Origin: Streptomyces sp. DHE7-1
GTDB taxonomy: Bacteria; Actinomycetota; Actinomycetes; Streptomycetales; Streptomycetaceae
Direction of reading: 5' to 3'
NCBI GenBank assembly: GCA_016432725.1
Contig: JACJDG010000003.1
Span: 3,162,001 to 3,226,000 of the forward strand
Length of the DNA stretch: 64,000 nt
Shown: one piece after another, positions 59,486-64,000 of the stretch
How positions within the stretch are numbered: position 1 is the first letter of the stretch
Layout: each line of letters begins with the position of its first letter
Program-made: the position numbers and the translations under genes
Notes under the pieces: generated by a model
What the model was told of the DNA's origin: nothing
The model's database searches: none
Seen by the model: only the letters and a program-made list of their open reading frames with translations

Positions 59486-60133
59486 CTACGCCGGCTGCTG
59501 CGCCGCCGTCGCCGTGACCTCCCGCACCCAGGGCGTCCTGGCGTCCACGCGGCCGCTCTTCTGCACGTCCCAGGCGCCGTAGCGCGGGTTGAGGTCGACG
59601 TGGAGTTCCTGGGAGGCCCGGGACAGGGCCTTCCAGAAGGCGGGCTGCGTGGTGTCGGTGCCGAGCTTCGCGGCGAGCTTCTGCGCCTCGAGCTGGAGCC
59701 GGAGGTTGTCGTCCAGGCGGCCGGGCGCGATGCCGTACTTCTGCAGCCAGGCGGTCTCCAGGCCCTTGGTGCCGCCGGCCTGCTGCTCCAGGCCGGCCCG
59801 CATCCCGGAGACCTCCTTGCGGGTGACCGAGATCCCCGCGTCCTGCGCGGCGCGGTGCAGCACCTGGTCCAGGACCATGTTGTGCAGGGTGTCGCGGGTC
59901 AGGCTGCCGGTGGAGGCGAGGACCTGCTGGTACTGGGCCTCGTCCGGCACCACCGCCCGCTGCGCCCGGCGTACCTCGTTGACCCGGCCCTCGAGCTGGG
60001 CGACGGTGATCCGCTCCCCTCCGACGACCGCGGCGGCGCCCGGGTGCGACTGGCTTCCGCAGGCCGTGAGTGCGGGTGCCGCGGCGGCGATCGCGGCGGA
60101 GAGGAGGAGCGCGGTGCGACGGCGGCGGTGCAA
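59486..60133 (-). CDS. SurA-like lipoprotein
   Basis: 215 residues from a TTG start. Lipobox PALTACGSQSHPG marks lipid anchoring on the outer face. VVGGERITVAQLEGRVNEVRRAQRAV and the DTLHNMVLDQVLHRAAQDAGISVTRKEV block are the SurA/PrsA N-terminal chaperone fold; no parvulin domain follows. TTG 60133 is chosen because GGAG lies 6 bases upstream and the signal peptide starts there; upstream residues are not family-like. Probable extracytoplasmic folding helper. Confidence 0.8.
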   Translation of the reverse strand: MHRRRRTALLLSAAIAAAAPALTACGSQSHPGAAAVVGGERITVAQLEGRVNEVRRAQRAVVPDEAQYQQVLASTGSLTRDTLHNMVLDQVLHRAAQDAGISVTRKEVSGMRAGLEQQAGGTKGLETAWLQKYGIAPGRLDDNLRLQLEAQKLAAKLGTDTTQPAFWKALSRASQELHVDLNPRYGAWDVQKSGRVDARTPWVREVTATAAQQPA

Positions 60134-60279
60134 GGAGACCTCCAGGGGAGCTTGTGCGGCGGTGCACAAAGTCTTGCGGTGATCGATGTTAGGCAGTGGG
60201 CAGCCTGTGGCCAACCCATTCGACCAACGATTCGCACGCGCTTCGGGCACCGCCGCGCCTCCCCGGGCCGGGGCACGGG

Positions 60280-61107
60280 TCAGCCGGTGATGGCCACCGG
60301 GGCGTCCCAGGCGTCACGGTCGACGGTGAGCGTGACACCGCCGTGCGACTCCTTGCTGTTGACCATGTACTGGTGGGCGCGGCTGTGGTCGGTGAACTGG
60401 GTCGAGCCCCAGGGCCAGTCGGCGGTCGTGGTGTTCTGCTTGTCCCACAGCGCGTACCAGAGGTTGCCCGGCAGGTCGGTCTTGTCGCTCGCGGTCGCGA
60501 CGGCCTTGGCGCTGGAGCTGGTGAAGCCGTAGTAGCCGGCGCGGTACGTCTTGACGCGCAGTTCCTTGTCGAACGCGCGGACGTAGGTGAGCACGGCGTC
60601 GTTGCACGACTTGTTCGTGACGTCGTACGGCTCCATGTCCAGGTAGATCGCGCTGCCGGCCTTCATGCCGAGCGCGGCGGCCTTGGCCACGGCGTCGTTG
60701 GCGTCGCTGGTGCCGAGGGTGGCGGCGGTGGACGCGGTGAGCTTCTCCGGGTTGGAGCCGGTCTGGCAGGGCGGCTGGGCGCCGACGTAGATCGGGACGA
60801 GCTTCCAGCCGAGGCCGCTGACGTACGTCACCCACGAGGACGTCAGGTTGGGCTGGGCGCAGCCGCGGTTCTTTCCGCCCACGTAGACGGCGGCGGCGCC
60901 GTAGAAGCCGGTGTGCCAGGCCTTCATCGTCGCCTTGGAGGGCGCGGTGCAGGTGTCGAAGGCGCGGCCGGTGAACGTCCGCTGCGCGGGCCAGGCCGTG
61001 GCGGCCATCGAGGTCTGCGCGGCGAGCCCCGCGCCCGCGAGGGCGGCCGTGCCCGCCACGGCCCACGTGATGTACCTGCGCCTCTTGGACTGCCGATGAC
61101 CTGCCAT
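60280..61107 (-). CDS. secreted DUF1906 (glycoside-hydrolase-like) protein
   Basis: 275 residues. Signal peptide (AVAGTAALAGAGLAAQTSMA). GRAFDTCTAPSKATMKAWH, YVGGKNRGCAQPNLTSSWV, KLVPIYVGAQPPC, GSAIYLDMEPYD and RAGYYGFTSSSAKAVA follow the DUF1906 TIM-barrel pattern, with the DMEPYD acidic pair as the likely active site. Often linked to cell-wall hydrolysis. ATG 61107. Single gene. Confidence 0.85.
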   Translation of the reverse strand: MAGHRQSKRRRYITWAVAGTAALAGAGLAAQTSMAATAWPAQRTFTGRAFDTCTAPSKATMKAWHTGFYGAAAVYVGGKNRGCAQPNLTSSWVTYVSGLGWKLVPIYVGAQPPCQTGSNPEKLTASTAATLGTSDANDAVAKAAALGMKAGSAIYLDMEPYDVTNKSCNDAVLTYVRAFDKELRVKTYRAGYYGFTSSSAKAVATASDKTDLPGNLWYALWDKQNTTTADWPWGSTQFTDHSRAHQYMVNSKESHGGVTLTVDRDAWDAPVAITG

Positions 61108-61230
61108 GGAAAACCCACCCCTGCTCACAAGTGCGTGGCGAAAACGAACCGCAACCTATCCCGCGCCGATCATGCGTTCGGGAAACGCAACCCCTTGTAG
61201 AGCACAAGAATCCCCAGGCGACGGCAAAGA

Positions 61231-62766
61231 CTAGCCGCGCACCTGCCCCAGCCATTGCAGGGTCCGGCGGATCTCCGCGGCCATCGGGTCGCCGGGGCCG
61301 CGGAAGCGCTCGACGTCCACCAGCAGCCGCGCCAGCGTGTCGTGGGCGGCCGGCCGGTCGCCGAGGGCGAGCAGCAGGTGGCCGATGCGGCGGCGCACTT
61401 CGTGGGCGAGCTGCGGATCGCCGGAGACGTACTGGTTCTCGTAGTACGGCAGCAGCGCCCGGTACTCGGCGAGTGCCGCCGCCGGTTCGCCGAGCTGCTC
61501 CAGGCACTGGGCGGCCTCGTAACGGAAGCGCAGGGACTGCGGGTCGGCCTGCCCGGCCTCGGCGGCGCGCTCGTCGGCGAGGCGCCGCAGTTCGGGCAGC
61601 GCCCGCCGGTACTGGCCGTCGTCCAGCAGGGTGGCCGCGTACTGCCTGCGCAGGGTGCGCACCACCGGGGAGCGCTCGCCGTGCTGTTCGGCCGCGGCGG
61701 GCAGGATCGCGCCGAGTATGTCCACGGCCTGGGTGATGCGGCCCTCCCCGAGCAGGCGCTTGACCTCGTCGACGGCGGCGGCGACATCGGGCTTCTCGGC
61801 GACGGGCGGCGCGGGCGCGACGGGGGCGGGCTGCGGCGCGGGCGTGCGCGCGCGGTCCGGCCAGGGAGCGTGCGGACGCAGGAAGGGGCGCGTCGGATCC
61901 AGCGGAGCCCCGGTGGGCATGCCGCGCGCGGGCAGCAGCAGCGCCAGGTGCTCGTACACCTCCTGCGCGGAGTCCGGCCGGTGCTGCGGGTCCTTCGCGA
62001 GCAGGCGCAGGACGAGCGACTCCAGCGCCTCGGGCACCTCGGGACGCAGGCGGCGCACCGGCACCGGCGGCTCGTACAGATGCCGGTGCAGCACGCCGAG
62101 CGCGGTCGAGCCGGCGAACGGCACGTCGCCGCTGAGCAGTTCGTGCATCAGCACCCCGAGCGCGTACAGGTCGGTGTACGGGCCGACCGCGCCGCCCATG
62201 GCCTGCTCGGGCGCCATGTAGGCGGGCGAGCCGATCGGGGAGCCGGTGTGGGTGAGGCGGGTGGTGTCGGTGTCCATGACGGAGGCCACGCCCAGGTCGA
62301 GGACGGTGACCGTGCCGTCCTGCTTCACCATGACGTTCCGCGGCTTGAGGTCGCGGTGCACGATCGGCACGGCGTGCACCGCGCTCAGCACGGCGCAGAG
62401 CTGCGCGGCCACCGCCACCGCCCACTGCCAGGGGTACGGGTCGTGCTCGGCGAGGTGGTCGGAGAGGTCGGCGCCGTCGACGTACTGCATGACGAGGAAC
62501 AGCTCCTCGCCCTCGCTGCCCGCGTCGTGCACCGTGACCAGGCCCGGGTGGTCGACCTGCGCGGTCACCCGGCACTCGCGCACGAAGCGGCGGCGCAGCT
62601 CGTCCGCCTCCTGCCCGGCCACCTTGTCCGGGCGCAGCAGCTTCACCGCCACCCGCCGGTCCAGCCGCTGGTCGTATGCCGTCCACACCTGGCCCATGCC
62701 GCCCTGGCCGATGAGCGTGGACAGTTCGTAGCGGCCGGCGACGACGCGTCCCGCCGCCACGCTCAC
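61231..62766 (-). CDS. serine/threonine protein kinase with C-terminal TPR-like region
   Basis: 511 residues. Kinase domain from LIGQGGMGQVWTAYD; ATP lysine VAVKLL, HRDLKPRNVMV, DLGVASVMD in place of DFG, and GSPAYMAPEQAMGG activation loop, with conserved VPFAG and PEALESLVLRLLAKDP regions. After a Pro-rich linker come 150 residues of TPR-like helices (LLDDGQYRRALPELRRLADERA, LEQLGEPAAALAEYRALLPYYENQ). No membrane segment. GTG 62766 overlaps the stop of the membrane-protein gene (GTGA), so they are coupled. Confidence 0.9.
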   Translation of the reverse strand: MSVAAGRVVAGRYELSTLIGQGGMGQVWTAYDQRLDRRVAVKLLRPDKVAGQEADELRRRFVRECRVTAQVDHPGLVTVHDAGSEGEELFLVMQYVDGADLSDHLAEHDPYPWQWAVAVAAQLCAVLSAVHAVPIVHRDLKPRNVMVKQDGTVTVLDLGVASVMDTDTTRLTHTGSPIGSPAYMAPEQAMGGAVGPYTDLYALGVLMHELLSGDVPFAGSTALGVLHRHLYEPPVPVRRLRPEVPEALESLVLRLLAKDPQHRPDSAQEVYEHLALLLPARGMPTGAPLDPTRPFLRPHAPWPDRARTPAPQPAPVAPAPPVAEKPDVAAAVDEVKRLLGEGRITQAVDILGAILPAAAEQHGERSPVVRTLRRQYAATLLDDGQYRRALPELRRLADERAAEAGQADPQSLRFRYEAAQCLEQLGEPAAALAEYRALLPYYENQYVSGDPQLAHEVRRRIGHLLLALGDRPAAHDTLARLLVDVERFRGPGDPMAAEIRRTLQWLGQVRG

Positions 62767-63391
62767 CGTCCGCCCTCGTGGCCGGCGTCCCGCACGCCGT
62801 CGCCGTCGTGGTGGCCGTCGTACTTGCGCAGGTAGTCGCTCAGCTCGTCCAGTTCGGCGCGCACCTGGTCGATGCGGGCGGGCGCGGGGCGCTGCGGCGG
62901 CGGGGCGACCGGCGGGGGCTGCGGCACGGGTGTGTGGTGCGCCGGGGGCGGCGCGGGCACCGGGGTCTGCTGCATGGCCGTCGCGTGGAACGGCGTCGCC
63001 GGACCCGGGTACCCGTAGCCGGACACCGTCCCGTTCACGTGCGTCTGGCGCAGCCGCTGGAAGTGGCGGATCTCCGCGACCAGGTAGTACACGGTGATGA
63101 CCACCAGGCCGCCCAGCAGCAGCGTCATGCCCAGGTAGCCGCCGGGGTGTGGACCTCGTCACCGGGCTCGCTGCCCACCAGGACGATGGCCAGGAAGTCC
63201 GCCGCCAGTCCCGCCACGAACAGGCCCCAGTCCAGCGACCTGCGGGTGACGGCGGCCAGCCGCAGCAGCATCGCCCAGGCCAGGAAACCGGCGCTGAGGA
63301 CACCGAACGCCACCAGCAGCACCCGCACGAGGACCAGCCACGCGTTGTGCGGCGGCTGCTTCACCGGCTGTGCGTAGCCGTGGCCTTGCAT
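62763..63391 (-). CDS. membrane protein coupled to the Ser/Thr kinase (frameshifted)
   Basis: About 209 residues after repair. Three to four membrane helices (LVLVRVLLVAFGVLSAGFLAWAMLLRLAAV; LDWGLFVAGLAADFLAIVLVG; MTLLLGGLVVITVYYLVAE), then a Pro-rich cytosolic tail and a helical end (QVRAELDELSDYLRKYD). One base in the G run 63144-63147 joins VHTPG to GYLGMTLLLGG. ATG 63391. Translational coupling suggests it anchors or signals to the kinase. Confidence 0.72.
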
Positions 63392-63538
63392 GGCTGCTCC
63401 TGATACCTGAAATGGGCGTGCCTGTCCGCCCGGTGTGCTCCGCCGGGCTGACACCACTCGTGCGATGGTCGCTTCGAGCATATGGCCCGGCACGGACAAG
63501 CGGTCCGGGTTGTACCGAACCGTTGTCCGGGAGCACCG

Positions 63539-64000
63539 TCAATCCGGCGCGACGGTGCCGTCCGTGAGCCCGTCGTACATCCCGCGCACCAGCCGCTCCC
63601 CGAGCCGGCTCGCGTGCCGCACGGCCCGCTCGAACTCGTCGAGGGCGCGGAACCGCGCGCCGTAGCGCCGCTGTTCGTCGAACGGGAGCCGGGGCAGCTG
63701 GAGGCGGCGCACGTCCAGGCGGGTGGCCGTGGAGGCATAGCTGCTGGCCTGGCGGTGGTTGGCCGTACCGCGCAGGAAACCGGCGAGGAACCACGGGTCC
63801 AGCGCCGCCGGATCGGGTCGCAGCAGCACCAGGTTGCGGCCCAGGGCGGCGCCCCGCGTCGCCTCGCCGATCACCCGGGCCACCGAGCCGCCGCCGAGCA
63901 CCGGCACGACCACGTCGCCCGGTTCCGTCAGCACGGCCTCCTCGTCGCTCTCCGGCAGTGACCCGGAGGGCGCCGTTCCGGCGAGCACGTCGTGGTCGGT
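63539..64000 (-). CDS. type I restriction specificity-like protein, C-terminal part
   Basis: The gene continues beyond the window. Visible: EPGDVVVPVLGGGSVARVIGE, LGRNLVLLRPDPAALDPWFLAGFLRGTANHRQASSYASTATRLDVRRLQLPRLPFDEQRRYGARFRALDEFERAVRHASRLGERLVRGMYDGLTDGTV. The LDPWFLAGFLRG, RLDVRRLQLPRLPFDEQ and coiled-coil end match the target-recognition/conserved-helix unit of HsdS or the C-terminus of an N-6 DNA methylase fused to one. Partial, so the full architecture is unknown. Confidence 0.78.
   Translation of the reverse strand, partial: TDHDVLAGTAPSGSLPESDEEAVLTEPGDVVVPVLGGGSVARVIGEATRGAALGRNLVLLRPDPAALDPWFLAGFLRGTANHRQASSYASTATRLDVRRLQLPRLPFDEQRRYGARFRALDEFERAVRHASRLGERLVRGMYDGLTDGTVAPD

Noticed and set aside
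61231..63303. A 690-residue kinase with an N-terminal extension
   Set aside because: Residues before GTG 62766 are an Arg/Pro-rich off-frame reading of the membrane-protein gene.

Overview
The window is chromosomal DNA from a high-GC actinomycete, almost certainly a Streptomyces. Third codon positions are overwhelmingly G or C, GTG starts and GTGA/ATGA gene overlaps are common, and the gene set matches a conserved Streptomyces core block: purE/purK, a partner-switching sigma locus, hut genes, ndh, ppx–ftsB–eno, two Rpf-type muralytic genes, and the leucine tRNA that reads UUA (bldA). No phage, transposon, CRISPR array or rRNA was seen.

Layout. 1–4.8 kb: end of an LCP-family cell-wall ligase, a methyltransferase, a Cys-rich copper-storage protein, an acyl-CoA dehydrogenase and UDP-glucose dehydrogenase. 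4.8–6.3 kb: a CGNR regulator divergent from two tandem glyoxalase-fold genes. 6.4–11 kb: two M19 dipeptidase paralogues (one has lost its metal ligands), then purE and purK. 11–16 kb: GtrA protein, a two-component pair, a POT peptide transporter and a small secreted protein. 16–21 kb: a repeat-rich non-coding stretch, anti-sigma kinase, STAS antagonist, SigB/F-type sigma factor, and a membrane protein with a ricin-type lectin domain. 21–28 kb: histidine catabolism (hutU, an M20 amidohydrolase, hutF, hutI), divergent from a DAP-decarboxylase-like gene. 28–30.5 kb: three Roadblock/LC7 proteins and a DUF4388-like protein. 30.5–38 kb: membrane protein, RpiR regulator, cystathionine beta-synthase, SGNH hydrolase, thiolase. 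38–46.5 kb: small proteins, a BI-1 family protein, pobA, bldA, a MacB-type ABC exporter and cyclopropane-fatty-acid synthase. 46.5–55 kb: type II NADH dehydrogenase, a Phd/RelE toxin–antitoxin pair, ppx–DUF501–ftsB–eno, then two Rpf/LysM proteins, the first behind a c-di-AMP riboswitch. 55–64 kb: a P450 coupled to a TPR/P-loop ATPase, MazG, a SurA-like lipoprotein, a secreted DUF1906 protein, a Ser/Thr kinase coupled to a membrane protein, and the end of a type I restriction specificity-like protein.

How genes work together. The hut genes overlap stop-to-start and convert urocanate towards glutamate by the HutF (formylglutamate) route. A 9-base motif in their promoter recurs upstream of the nearby RpiR regulator, a plausible regulator–target link. 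The sigma, STAS and HATPase genes form a partner-switching module. eno, ftsB, DUF501 and ppx are collinear, and the last two overlap. Several convergent or tandem gene ends are closed by long perfect hairpins.

Data quality. Fourteen genes carry fifteen single-base frameshifts. Every one is repaired by adding one G or C to a short G/C run. This one-sided pattern points to homopolymer undercalling in the assembly rather than true pseudogenes, so these genes are annotated as intact CDS spanning the shift.
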